Part shown: positions 15,541 through 24,524 of the stretch, in pieces
Numbering within the stretch: the stretch's first letter is position 1
Layout: each line of letters begins with the position of its first letter
Notes under the pieces: model-generated
Database searches by the model: none
What the model was told of the DNA's origin: nothing
Seen by the model: only the letters and a program-made list of their open reading frames with translations
Translations under genes and position numbers: made by a program
Assembly: GCA_040388665.1 (NCBI GenBank)
Contig: JAZKBL010000059.1
Location: forward strand, 1 to 63,422
DNA length: 63,422 nucleotides
DNA from: DAHVFY01 sp040388665
Lineage (GTDB): Bacteria; Chlamydiota; Chlamydiia; Chlamydiales; Rhabdochlamydiaceae
Direction: 5' to 3'

Positions 15541-17811
15541 ATAAATTTTACCAAAACTTATCAAGGGCTTTAGGCGGGGACAAAGTCCTCAATCTCATTG
15601 GCAGATCAAGCGATATCCTGCTTGCATTTTTCGTGATCACCATCATTATGATGATCATCATCCCGGTATCTCCAGGATTTCTTGATAATCTCATAGCGAT
15701 CAACTTAACTGTTTCCGTCTGCCTTCTGATGGTAGCGCTTTACATTCCCAAAGCCGTTCATCTTTCCATCTTCCCTTCGGTGCTGCTCATTACGACTTTG
15801 TTTAGACTAGGAATTGAGATTGCAGCTACAAGGCAAATTCTATTAAATGGCTATGCTGGTCATATCATCTTTGCGTTCGGAAACTTCGTCGTTGGAGGAA
15901 ACTTTGTCGTCGGGGGTATCGTTTTCTTAATCATTACAATCGTTCAGTTCATCGTCGTCACAAAAGGTGCTGAAAGGGTTGCTGAAGTTGCCGCCCGTTT
16001 CACCTTGGATGCGATGCCCGGTAAACAAATGAGTATCGACGCCGATATGCGCAGTGGGCTTATCGATGCCAATCAAGCACGCGATTTACGCTTAGCTCTT
16101 GCAAAAGAGAACCAACTTTATGGTGCTATGGATGGTGCTATGAAGTTCGTAAAAGGGGACGTCATTGCAGGTATTGTTATCGCTGTCATCAACATTATCG
16201 GAGGACTTGTCNNNNNNNNNNGTCGATAAATACGAAAATCCTGATCTGAAAGGTAAGGGCGGAGTGTTTAAAGTTACTCATGGTGTTCAGAAAGCTGGGA
16301 AACCAGGGCAAGTTTTTAACTCGCCGTTAGCAGAAGCAAACATCATTGGACGCGCCATCGGTATGGCGATGCGTGGGATGTCAGCTTTAGATGCCGCACG
16401 CCTTTACACTCTTCTTTCTATCGGCGGCGGTCTTGTCACGCAAATTCCATCCCTTTTGATCTCGATGACAGCGGGTATTATTACAACACGAGTCTCTAGC
16501 GATAAAAATAATCTTGGCAGGGAAATTTCCTCTCAGCTCCTCGGCCAACCTAAAGCGATCATGCTGGCATCTATTGTCCTTTTCAGCATGGCATTCATTA
16601 AAGGATTCCCCTCTCTTATTTTTATCATTTTAGGTCTTGCTGCTGCAGGATTTGGCTTTAGTTCTTGGTATAGCATGAAAAAAGGCGCGACCAAGACAGG
16701 TGCTGGAGGGCTTGCTCCAACATCCATGGGAACTGATGTAGAAGGACATTCCGTCATCCGAGGGGCCGGCGATGATTATTCACTAACCCTTCCCGTCATT
16801 TTAGAGGTTGGAAAGAGTCTTTCTGAGCTGATTAAAAAAGAACGGCAAGGGACCACTTTTGTTGAAGACATGGTTCCCAAAATGCGTCATGCTCTTTATC
16901 AAGATTTGGGCGTGCGTTTTCCAGGTGTGCATGTACGCACAGATTCACCAACGCTTGAAACCGATGAATATTCCATTCTTTTAAATGAAGTGCCTATTGT
17001 ACGCGGAAAAATCTATGAGGGATCTCTTCTTACCAATGAAACATCTGATACGCTTCGTAGATACAATCTCCCCTTTACGACATCAAAAAACACATTAGGA
17101 CAACCCTCTGTTTGGGTGGATGCCAAATATCTCGACATTCTGCAAAAAGCCGGGATTAAATTTTGGAAGCCTTTGGAAGTGATGATTCTGCATCTCTCTT
17201 ATTTTTATAGACACCATGCAAGCGACTTCATCGGCATTCAAGAGGTGCGCGGTATTCTTGAATTCGTAGAAAAATCGTTCCCCGATCTTGTGAAAGAAGT
17301 CACTCGCCTTGTGCCTTTACAAAAGCTTACTGAAATCTTCCGCCGCCTTGTACAAGAACAAATTTCAATCAAAGACTTAAGAACAATTTTAGAAGCTCTT
17401 AGTGAATGGGCGCAAACAGAAAAAGATACTGTCCTTTTAACGGAATACGTTCGGTCCTCTTTAAAACGTTATATCAGTTATAAATATTCTCAAGGCCAAT
17501 CGATCCTTTCTGTCTATCTCTTAGATCCTGAAATTGAAGACATGCTACGTGGCGCAATCAAACAAACATCCGCCGGCTCTTATCTTGCCCTTGATCCCGA
17601 TTCTGTGCAGCTGATCTTACAAGCAATGCGCTCTGTCATCGTACCAACCCCTGTTGGAGGACAGCCGCCTGTCATGCTCACCGCAATCGATGTGCGCCGT
17701 TTTGCACGTAAATTAATCGAAGGGGAATTCCCCGATATTTCAGTTGTTTCATACCAAGAGGTTGTTCCAGAAATCCGCATTCAGCCTCTGGGCAGGGTGC
17801 AACTTTCTTAA
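15537..17811 (+). CDS. sctV: Type III secretion export-gate protein SctV (LcrD/FlhA family), interrupted by an assembly insert
   Basis: SctV forms the nonameric export gate, with about eight N-terminal membrane helices and a large cytoplasmic ring domain. The first 225 codons (15537-16211) end at INIIGGLV inside the membrane domain. The gene resumes at or after 16357 with GMAMRGM, then ARLYTLLSIGGGLVTQIPSLL, and runs to the C-terminus. The intervening bases are ten Ns plus a foreign E1-dehydrogenase fragment. Joining 16211 to 16357 keeps frame and yields 709 residues, the normal family length. The family motif PGKQMSIDADMRSG is present near residue 160. The native gene is therefore inferred to be intact. 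Confidence 0.93.
16212..16356 (+). other. Misassembled insert: 10-N gap plus 2-oxoacid dehydrogenase E1 fragment
   Basis: Ns occupy 16212-16221. From 16222 the frame reads KGGVFKVTHG, then VFNSPLAEANIIGRAIGMA. This is the thiamine-dependent E1 beta/pyrimidine-binding region of branched-chain or pyruvate dehydrogenases, and it is not part of any SctV. The segment switches back to SctV inside a stretch coding IGMAMRG. That stretch fits both families, so a short shared word probably caused a chimeric join. The exact right edge is uncertain, between about 16343 and 16375. Confidence 0.85.
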
Positions 17812-17827
17812 ATTTAGGTAGCTATCT

Positions 17828-19012
17828 ATGGCAGGACCGGAAGACTTATCTACGCACGGAGTCAGTTCGTCTGAGGGCGCGCATCTAAAAGCTCAAAAAG
17901 TGACAAGAGCGCAATCTGAAGGAAAATTTGCAGCAGCTCAAGTTAAAGCTGAAGAAGACTTTATTCCTCACGTTGACTTCAATCCTCTTAAAATGATGCG
18001 TAGATTCCAAGCTCTTGAAGCAAAAGTGGGAAGAAGAGAACAACTGTCTGAAGAACAAGAAGCAGACGAAGTGCTGACAGTCAAAAAAGTCGAAGAATTT
18101 TCGATGAACTACCAAAAAAAGAATCAAGAACTTGACGCAGGCAAGCTTCTTGATCTTCGATCTCGTATCACCTCAAAAGACAGCAAAGAAGAAATTCTCG
18201 CAAAAGTCCTTCAGGCTTTTAATGATTACACGCTAGCTGATGAAGCTATCGACTTCCTGATCGACACAACGATTGAAGGCGATCTTTCAACAAAACTTAA
18301 AGAAGCAAAAGAAACGCTTAATGAAAAACACGCAAGACAAGTTATCGCCGGTCGTAACATCAATGAAGCGGCACAAGCTTATGCTAAAATGGGAGTGGAC
18401 TCTCCCACAGCACTGCGTGATATGTACCGAGACATTACAGGCAATCCAAGGGAGGCCATCACTCTTTTTGAGGAACTTTCTCAAAAATACCCTTTTGATA
18501 GAATGCGTTCTGTCATCGCATTTCTTCTTCACTCTCTTGGTGCTGATTTAAAATCAAAGGGTCCATCTATTGGCAGAGCCGAGCTCCATCGTCTGATGAC
18601 AGACACACGCTCATTACAAGCAATTCTTGGCGTCTACCGTTTTTTTCGCAGCCGCATGCGCATTATTCTAAAAGGTTTTGAAAAAGATGGTCTCCCCTAT
18701 CCACAAAAAATCACCTACGAGGTCCTCGCCAGGTTGTTCATCAAATTTTTGCAAGATAGATACCCCTCTGCTGAAAAAGTACGCCACTTTGGAGCAATCC
18801 TTGGAATCGGCGATGAACTTCTTGCACAAATCATCCTCGGCACTCAGATGCGCGATGCAGTAAGACAGGTAGCCCCTAGATTATTTAAATCAGAGCAGCA
18901 TAGACAAGATGTACTCTTAGCTTTCATTGACGCATTAGCTGAACTCGAAGAAGAGATGGAAGAAAAAGAGGAAGAAGAGGAAAAGGAAGATAACGACGAA
19001 GCCAAGGAATAA
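17828..19012 (+). CDS. sctW: Type III secretion gatekeeper SctW (CopN/YopN-TyeA family)
   Basis: SctW/CopN plugs the secretion channel until host contact and, in Chlamydia, is itself secreted. The 394-residue product has a polar, Ser/Lys-rich N-terminus expected of a secretion signal and chaperone-binding region. A HrpJ/YopN-like helical core follows (residues ~60-260), then a TyeA-like C-terminal domain (~270-365, including FIKFLQDRYPSAEKV). The tail is extremely acidic, with about 18 Glu/Asp in the last 24 residues. The gene starts 17 bases after sctV and is followed by a chaperone gene, as CopN is followed by its Scc chaperone in Chlamydia. Confidence 0.92.
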   Translation: MAGPEDLSTHGVSSSEGAHLKAQKVTRAQSEGKFAAAQVKAEEDFIPHVDFNPLKMMRRFQALEAKVGRREQLSEEQEADEVLTVKKVEEFSMNYQKKNQELDAGKLLDLRSRITSKDSKEEILAKVLQAFNDYTLADEAIDFLIDTTIEGDLSTKLKEAKETLNEKHARQVIAGRNINEAAQAYAKMGVDSPTALRDMYRDITGNPREAITLFEELSQKYPFDRMRSVIAFLLHSLGADLKSKGPSIGRAELHRLMTDTRSLQAILGVYRFFRSRMRIILKGFEKDGLPYPQKITYEVLARLFIKFLQDRYPSAEKVRHFGAILGIGDELLAQIILGTQMRDAVRQVAPRLFKSEQHRQDVLLAFIDALAELEEEMEEKEEEEEKEDNDEAKE

Positions 19013-19020
19013 CACAATAT

Positions 19021-19467
19021 ATGGACCGCTTCCAACAACTTCTATACGACCTTGGCGATCTTTTTGAGATCCCGCTTTATGCGGAACAAAATCAAAAATG
19101 CCGGATCAGCATCAATGAGGAACTTGAGGTACAACTAGAGTATGACGGCTCTAAAGAAAAAGTCCTCATCGCCACCTATTGTTGCGAAATTCCTCCAGGA
19201 AAATTTAGAGAAAACGTTTTAAAAGAAACGCTTAAAGCCAATGGCATCTTTCCTCGTATTGGAACATATGGTTACTCGGAAGAAAAAAATAAACTCGCAC
19301 TTTTTGAATACGTCTTTCTTGAAAACTTAAATTCTAATCAATTTGCCGATATTTTAGCCAAATTTATCGATAGAGCAACACGTGTAAAAAAAGCAATAGA
19401 GCGAGGCACTCCAGCTCTTCTTTTAGAAGTCTCCTCAGAATACAATAAATCAGCTTTTGAATTATGA
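19021..19467 (+). CDS. Type III secretion chaperone, CesT/SycE family
   Basis: This 148-residue acidic protein has the CesT fold pattern, starting MDRFQQLLYDLGDLFEIPLY. It continues with alternating strands and a helix (ENLNSNQFADILAKFIDRA). Family dimers bind the N-terminal region of effectors or gatekeepers and keep them secretion-competent. Its position directly after sctW, matching the Chlamydia copN-scc1 arrangement, suggests it serves the gatekeeper. The TGA stop lies within the left terminal repeat of palindromic element copy 1, three bases from the element edge. Confidence 0.9.
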   Translation: MDRFQQLLYDLGDLFEIPLYAEQNQKCRISINEELEVQLEYDGSKEKVLIATYCCEIPPGKFRENVLKETLKANGIFPRIGTYGYSEEKNKLALFEYVFLENLNSNQFADILAKFIDRATRVKKAIERGTPALLLEVSSEYNKSAFEL

Positions 19468-19628
19468 GCCTATCCCACTATTCTAAGAATTTGCTTTTCG
19501 CGTCTTTTTTCCTATTTTTCAGAACTTTTTTTTGGTCTACTTATTCAAGTATGTCTCGCAAAAAAGTTCTGAAAAATAGAAAAAAATCCACCAAAAATCA
19601 AAATCTTGAAATAGTGGGATAGACTCAT
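19464..19628. repeat. 165-bp palindromic element, copy 1
   Basis: The terminal inverted repeats read ATGAGCCTATCCCACTATT at the left and its complement, with one substitution (GACTCAT), at the right. An inner pair, CTATTTTTCAGAACTTTTTT and AAAAAAGTTCTGAAAAATAG, makes almost the whole unit fold into one long hairpin around GGTCTACTTATTCAAG. It is exactly 165 bp, like copies 2 and 3, and inverted relative to them. It lies between the chaperone stop and the malQ start and contributes to both codons. It has no coding capacity, so a MITE-like or REP-like element is the best description. Confidence 0.9.
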
Positions 19629-21213
19629 GAACCTATTCACAAATCTTCTTAAAGGGCCAACAGGTAAGCAATGGCAATTAATAGGCCCTTCGCCCCACCA
19701 TGGGATCTGCTTACCTTTATCGAGTTTACATACAGAAAACAGCTGCGGCATCGGTGAGATTCTAGATTTAATCCCCTTAATAGATTGGGTACAATCGATT
19801 GAAATGGATGTGATCCAACTCCTTCCCTTAAATGATTCTGGAACCGATTGCAGTCCCTACAACGCAATCTCCTCGTGCGCATTAAATCCTATCTATCTCG
19901 CTTTGAGTGCGCTCCCTTACCTAGAAGAATATCCGGATCTCGTTGCAAAATTGAATGATTTTAAGTCTTTCAATACCACACCGCGTGTTGACTATAAAAC
20001 GGTCTTAGAAAAAAAAATGGAGTGGCTTTTCTTATACTTTGAAAAAACAGGAACCGTCATTACTAAAGACCCCGCCTTTCATCAATTTGTCGCAGATAAT
20101 CCATGGCTTGAACCCTACGCTCTATTCAAACTCCTTAAAAACACTCTGAAATGGGAGCCCTGGCAAGAATGGGCTCAAGAATTTAAAACTCCCGATGCTA
20201 AAGAATACGCCCTGCTTGTGCAAGAAAATTGGGAGGGACTGTGCTTCTACATCGCCTTACAACATCTTTTATTTGAACAGCTAACAACTGTAAAAAATTA
20301 CGCAACAGAAAAAAAAGTCAATCTCATGGGAGACATCCCGATTTTAATTAGTCCCGATAGCGCTGATGTTTGGCATGACCCTTCTATTTTTGATCTCTCT
20401 ATGGAAAGTGGAGCCCCCCCAGACATGTATATTAAAGAGGGTCAAAATTGGGGATTTCCCATTTATAACTGGGAAGAAATGGAAAAACGTCATTATGAAC
20501 TATGGAAAAGACGTCTTTCTTGCGCAGAACGTTTTTTTCATATTTATCGCATTGATCATGTCGTTGGGTTTTTTCGCATTTGGGCTATGCCAAAAGGAAA
20601 AAGTCCGCGCGATGGAACATTCGTTCCACAAGATGAATCTCTTTGGCAGCCTCAAGGAGAAAAATTATTAAAAATGATGATTAAAGCAGCTCCTTCCCTT
20701 TTACCTATTGGAGAAGATTTAGGAATCACTCCCGACAGCACACATGAAACTTTAATCGATCTAGGAATCTGTAGCACAAAAGTCATGCGCTGGGAACGTA
20801 AATGGAAAGAAGATTATAGATTTATTCCCATAGAAGAATATCATCCTATTAGTATGACAACCGTTTCTACACATGATTCTGAACCACTAAGTTTATGGTG
20901 GAAAACTAGCCCTAAAGAAGCTATGGCTTTTGCTGCATTCAAAAAATGGGAATATACCCCAATTCTTACACAAGAACAAAGACAAGAAATTCTCTTTGAT
21001 AGCCACCATTCAAGCAGTATATTTCATGTTAATCCTCTCCAAGAATATCTTGCTTACTTCCCTGAACTTGTTTCTTCAAATCCAGAAGAAGAGCGGATCA
21101 ACATTCCTGGAAAAATTCTGCCCACAAACTGGACCTACCGCTTCATTCCTAGCATTAGAGATCTACAGAACAATCTACTACTTAAAGAATTCATGAGAAA
21201 AATCCATGTTTAA
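19627..21213 (+). CDS. malQ: 4-alpha-glucanotransferase (amylomaltase), GH77
   Basis: MalQ disproportionates malto-oligosaccharides and, in chlamydiae, takes part in glycogen turnover. The 528-residue product shows the GH77 landmarks: GICLPLSSLHTENSCGIGE near residue 27, LMGDIPI near 235, and the nucleophile Asp in RIDHVVGFFR near 310. The acid/base Glu in PIGEDLG near 360 and the stabilising Asp in STHDSE near 415 are also present. It follows the T3SS chaperone as in Chlamydia. The ATG overlaps the right edge of palindromic element copy 1; removing the element would leave an ATGA overlap with the chaperone gene. Confidence 0.96.
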   Translation: MNLFTNLLKGPTGKQWQLIGPSPHHGICLPLSSLHTENSCGIGEILDLIPLIDWVQSIEMDVIQLLPLNDSGTDCSPYNAISSCALNPIYLALSALPYLEEYPDLVAKLNDFKSFNTTPRVDYKTVLEKKMEWLFLYFEKTGTVITKDPAFHQFVADNPWLEPYALFKLLKNTLKWEPWQEWAQEFKTPDAKEYALLVQENWEGLCFYIALQHLLFEQLTTVKNYATEKKVNLMGDIPILISPDSADVWHDPSIFDLSMESGAPPDMYIKEGQNWGFPIYNWEEMEKRHYELWKRRLSCAERFFHIYRIDHVVGFFRIWAMPKGKSPRDGTFVPQDESLWQPQGEKLLKMMIKAAPSLLPIGEDLGITPDSTHETLIDLGICSTKVMRWERKWKEDYRFIPIEEYHPISMTTVSTHDSEPLSLWWKTSPKEAMAFAAFKKWEYTPILTQEQRQEILFDSHHSSSIFHVNPLQEYLAYFPELVSSNPEEERINIPGKILPTNWTYRFIPSIRDLQNNLLLKEFMRKIHV

Positions 21214-22690
21214 GCTCCTGAGCATTTTTTTACTCTTAAGCAATTCTCCGGCGCTTTTTCATAGCTTAGATCCTCAATCTATTGCTGAACATTTTGCTTT
21301 TTACGAGCTTTACCCTGACAGCCCAGAGGGGAAAAAAGCACTCTCTCACGCATGGAAACTCTTAAGTGGAGAGGATGCGAATGTTGCACTACAAAACCTA
21401 CCAAAATTTGATCTTAGCGCCATCATCTCTATGGTCACAAGACAATCTTTTGAAGCACCTGTCCTTCTGAAAGAAGAAGAACTAAACGCTATCAACAACA
21501 TCGCTTCAAAATTGGCAAATCGACAACTTAAAGGCGCGCACACATGGAACAAAAATGAAATTCTATCTCTACCCTCTGAGGAGATCGACCTTGCAAGAGG
21601 ACTGCTTCTTTATCAACTAGAGGACATAGAAGCAGTTAAACAATATGAAGCAAATCTTGATCTCATTGCCCTGCAGATCCAAGCGCGTTTGTCTGAAGAA
21701 TCAACGCCTGTTGATAAAATCTATGCTATTAACCGCTTTATTTTTGAAGAGATGCAGTTCCGATTCCCTCCTCATTCTTTATACGCCCAAGATGTCGATC
21801 TTTATACATTTCTTCCTTCTGTTCTAGATAGCAGACAAGGCGTTTGCCTTGGCGTTTCTATCCTTTATTTAGCGCTAGCTCAACGCCTCAACCTTTCCTT
21901 AGAAATCATCACACCCCCCGGTCACATTTACGTTCGCTACCGCGATGACGATACCCTCATCAATATTGAAACAACAGCGCGCGGCATCCACCTTCCCAAT
22001 GAAGTGTACCTTGGAATCAACACACGCAAGCTTGAGCAAAAACAACTCAAAGAAGTGATCGGTTGCGCTTTCATTAACGAAGCCTCTGTCTACATCAGCA
22101 AAGGAGACTTTGCAAAAGCTGCAACCCTTTACGATAAAGCGCGCCCCTTTCTACCAAACGACCCACTTCTTGATCTTCTTCAAGGATTCATGTACGTCTT
22201 TATTGGTAAAACATCTGAAGGAAAAAAGTTCTTAAAAAATGTACGGAATTACACGTTTGATCATGCCGTATCTCCCGAAACCATGCCGGAAGATTACCTC
22301 TTAGGTAGAGCTAACATCGAAGGAATTAAAGCGATTTTCTTACCTGTTGACGAAACAAGAGCATCCATTCTTGAAAAACAAAAACAACTACAAACAATTG
22401 TCAAAAAACACCCCAAATTTAGAGCGGGCATACTCCAACTTGCAACAACCTGGCTACAGCTCGGCCGCCTTCTTGAAGCGCAAGAAGTATTAGAAAAATA
22501 CCACTGCCTCGATTCTCAAGACTCTACCGTAGAATATTATCTCTCCATCATTGCGCTCCACCGACTCGACTACAACAAAGCCTGGCAACACTTAAAAATT
22601 GCCGAAGCGCTTGTTCAAAAGCGCGAGCACAACCCAAAAGCCCTAACAGAGCTGCGCCACGAATTGCATCGCCTTTCGCCTGAAACGTAA
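21206..22690 (+). CDS. Transglutaminase-like/TPR protein (SirB1-type), exported
   Basis: This 494-residue protein starts with a hydrophobic signal-like segment (MFKLLSIFLLLSNSPALF). The central transglutaminase-like core has the Cys of SRQGVCLGVS near residue 214, the His of PPGHIYVR near 240 and the Asp/Asn-containing LINIETT region, giving a plausible Cys-His-Asp/Asn triad. The C-terminal third contains TPR-like helical repeats (residues ~285-330 and 400-480). The family is related to SirB1/TgpA-like proteins, whose substrates are unknown. It overlaps malQ by eight bases, so it is co-expressed with it. Confidence 0.82.
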   Translation: MFKLLSIFLLLSNSPALFHSLDPQSIAEHFAFYELYPDSPEGKKALSHAWKLLSGEDANVALQNLPKFDLSAIISMVTRQSFEAPVLLKEEELNAINNIASKLANRQLKGAHTWNKNEILSLPSEEIDLARGLLLYQLEDIEAVKQYEANLDLIALQIQARLSEESTPVDKIYAINRFIFEEMQFRFPPHSLYAQDVDLYTFLPSVLDSRQGVCLGVSILYLALAQRLNLSLEIITPPGHIYVRYRDDDTLINIETTARGIHLPNEVYLGINTRKLEQKQLKEVIGCAFINEASVYISKGDFAKAATLYDKARPFLPNDPLLDLLQGFMYVFIGKTSEGKKFLKNVRNYTFDHAVSPETMPEDYLLGRANIEGIKAIFLPVDETRASILEKQKQLQTIVKKHPKFRAGILQLATTWLQLGRLLEAQEVLEKYHCLDSQDSTVEYYLSIIALHRLDYNKAWQHLKIAEALVQKREHNPKALTELRHELHRLSPET

Positions 22691-22692
22691 CA

Positions 22693-22745
22693 TCTTGCAT
22701 AACTCCCCTTACGTACTTATTAGTATATAAGTGCGTAAGGTGAGT
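22693..22745. repeat. TCTTGCATAA motif followed by hairpin
   Basis: The word TCTTGCATAA (22693-22702) is followed by CCTTACGTACTTAT and its imperfect complement ATATAAGTGCGTAAGG. This sits between two convergent genes, so a bidirectional terminator role is plausible. The same leading word occurs near 14285 and 24431. Confidence 0.5.
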
Positions 22746-22754
22746 GAATTAATT

Positions 22755-23739
22755 CTAAGAGCTCTCCCATGCGATTTCAGCTAATCTACCTTTAAGGGAA
22801 TATCGTAATAACAAAGACACTTGAAAATTCTCTAAATTGTTTAAATTTTCAAATGTCTCAGGCACATTTTCAAGATCTCGATTATTTCTTAAATCAAGAG
22901 ATTTCAAATGAATTAAATTTCCTAATTCTGATGGCAGTTCATGAATTGAATTATGAGAAAGGTCAAGATTTTCAAGTTGCGTCAAATTTCCAAGTTCTTT
23001 AGGTATTTGCCTAATATCATTGTTTGATAAATTAAGAGTTGTAAGATTTTTAAATAAAAAAATCACCTTAGTAACACAGGGCGTTACTGGAATAAATGCA
23101 TTCTCAGGAACAAGTTTTTCAGATAGATCCAAAGACTCAATGCCATCTAACTTTTGTTGGTAAACCGATAGTCTATGATAAATTCTCTCACCTGTTATCT
23201 GCCCTACAAAATGACCGCACAGTGATTTTTTTATTGATTCTTCTATGGGTGCTACATTCCAAAAATGCATAAAACTTCTATTCGTTTGCTGTTTTGTAAA
23301 ATACAGCGAATGTATCCCACCAGATGTTGTAGGAAATTGTTCTTCAGAAAACATCAGCGGATTATTTAGATAGATAATTTTCATAAGTCTCTTAAATTTT
23401 TCTAAAGGATTGACCTCTAATTTTTCAACAAATCCGATATATTTTTTATGCTCTTCTAAATCATGGGTGTCTAAAAAACTTAATGGCATTATATCTCTTA
23501 CCTGCCCCCAATCTTTTGCAAAAACCATCTCACAAATAATCGCATCAAAACGCTTACAAACTCCCCGTAATGGCATGAGTTCCTGCTTATTATCGGATAC
23601 ATAACTCACAATTTTTGTTAACAATTCTGTAGGCATCTCATCATTTACTAAGTGACTATCTTGCTCTATATCATCGTTCTCAATGATATAAAAATTATTG
23701 TTATTAAAAAACGTTATTTACTTGTTCATTTATAGACAT
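22755..23739 (-). pseudogene. F-box/leucine-rich-repeat protein, one-base frameshift near the start
   Basis: The open frame 22755-23636 encodes an F-box-like segment (MPTELLTKIVSYVSD, then LRGVCKRFDAI) and a C-terminal run of at least four leucine-rich repeats (LTTLNLSNNDIRQIPKELG; LENLDLSHNSIHELPSELG). This is a eukaryote-like design for host ubiquitin-ligase hijacking. Upstream there is a strong Shine-Dalgarno AAGGAG (23744-23749) and ATG at 23739, reading MSINEQVNNVF then TAA. Deleting one T from the T6 run (23706-23711) joins this to NNNNFYIIENDD and the F-box, giving 327 residues. It could be a sequencing error, phase variation or true inactivation; translation from the internal ATG 23636 is also possible. 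Confidence 0.82.
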
Positions 23740-23903
23740 ACATCTCCTTATTATCGGTATTTTGTTTAATTGATTCAATTTTAACATTTAATAATTTATT
23801 TTTTATAAAGATTTTAATTTTTTTAAGCGATTAATTATCAATAAGTTGAGTTTTAAATAAAAAAATCATTGCATGAAAAATTGTAAAAACCTATACAAGA
23901 ATT

Positions 23904-24383
23904 ATGATAAAATTATTACTTTTGGCTCTCATTGCCGCAGCTCCAGCTATTGCTCTTGTGGATCTCGACCAGATGATGTCTGAAAACGAGAAGCTCAAAA
24001 CAGGCGTTGCCACAATGACGCGGGACCAGAAAATGGAACTCGCGCTCTGGATTGAAGAAAACTTCACACCAAAAGTTCCAACAGCACCTACTCCGGCACC
24101 CAGCTCAACATCTCTTTACCTCTCTGAAAACATCAGCGGGGGTAAACAAATACGTCTCTCTGATGGCTCTCTTTATGACATATCCCCCGACGACACCGAA
24201 TTTACTGCGTTCTGGATCACCCCATTTCCTATCGCAATAAGTCCAAGCGGAGATCCTATTTATCCCTTTCTCATCACCAATACAAACACCGGCACATCCG
24301 TAAAAGCCAAACTTAGCCCTCCTAAGGCAAAGACCACCCCGGCGCCTGCGGTGCCAATACCCTCCACTCCAAAAGCAAAATAA
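23904..24383 (+). CDS. Hypothetical exported Pro-rich protein
   Basis: This 159-residue product has a short signal peptide (MIKLLLLALIAAAPAIA). Pro/Thr/Ala-rich linkers follow at residues ~52-65 and at the C-terminus (ending in APAVPIPSTPKAK). Between them is a compact region with SLYDISPDDTEFTAFWITPFPIAIS. No Shine-Dalgarno is obvious. The family is not recognised; a periplasmic or surface protein is likely. Upstream sequence 23740-23903 is AT-rich and probably carries divergent promoters for this gene and the F-box/LRR gene. Confidence 0.7.
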   Translation: MIKLLLLALIAAAPAIALVDLDQMMSENEKLKTGVATMTRDQKMELALWIEENFTPKVPTAPTPAPSSTSLYLSENISGGKQIRLSDGSLYDISPDDTEFTAFWITPFPIAISPSGDPIYPFLITNTNTGTSVKAKLSPPKAKTTPAPAVPIPSTPKAK

Positions 24384-24430
24384 GTTTTGAGTAATACGAC
24401 CATCTCAATGATCATGGCTATATATTAGAC

Positions 24431-24498
24431 ATCTTGCATAACCTCTTCTTCGTGCCCGTGTGCGTACCCTTGACTTTTCAGAACGGAAGATCTAACCT
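24431..24498 (+). promoter_or_regulatory. Sigma-70 promoter for clpB, with TCTTGCATAA word upstream
   Basis: TTGACT (24470-24475) and TAACCT (24493-24498) are exactly 17 bases apart, 26 bases before the clpB start. The TCTTGCATAA word seen at two other intergenic sites lies at 24431-24440. No CIRCE repeat was found. Confidence 0.55.
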
Positions 24499-24524
24499 AT
24501 AAGAGAACAACTTTGAGGTGATCT

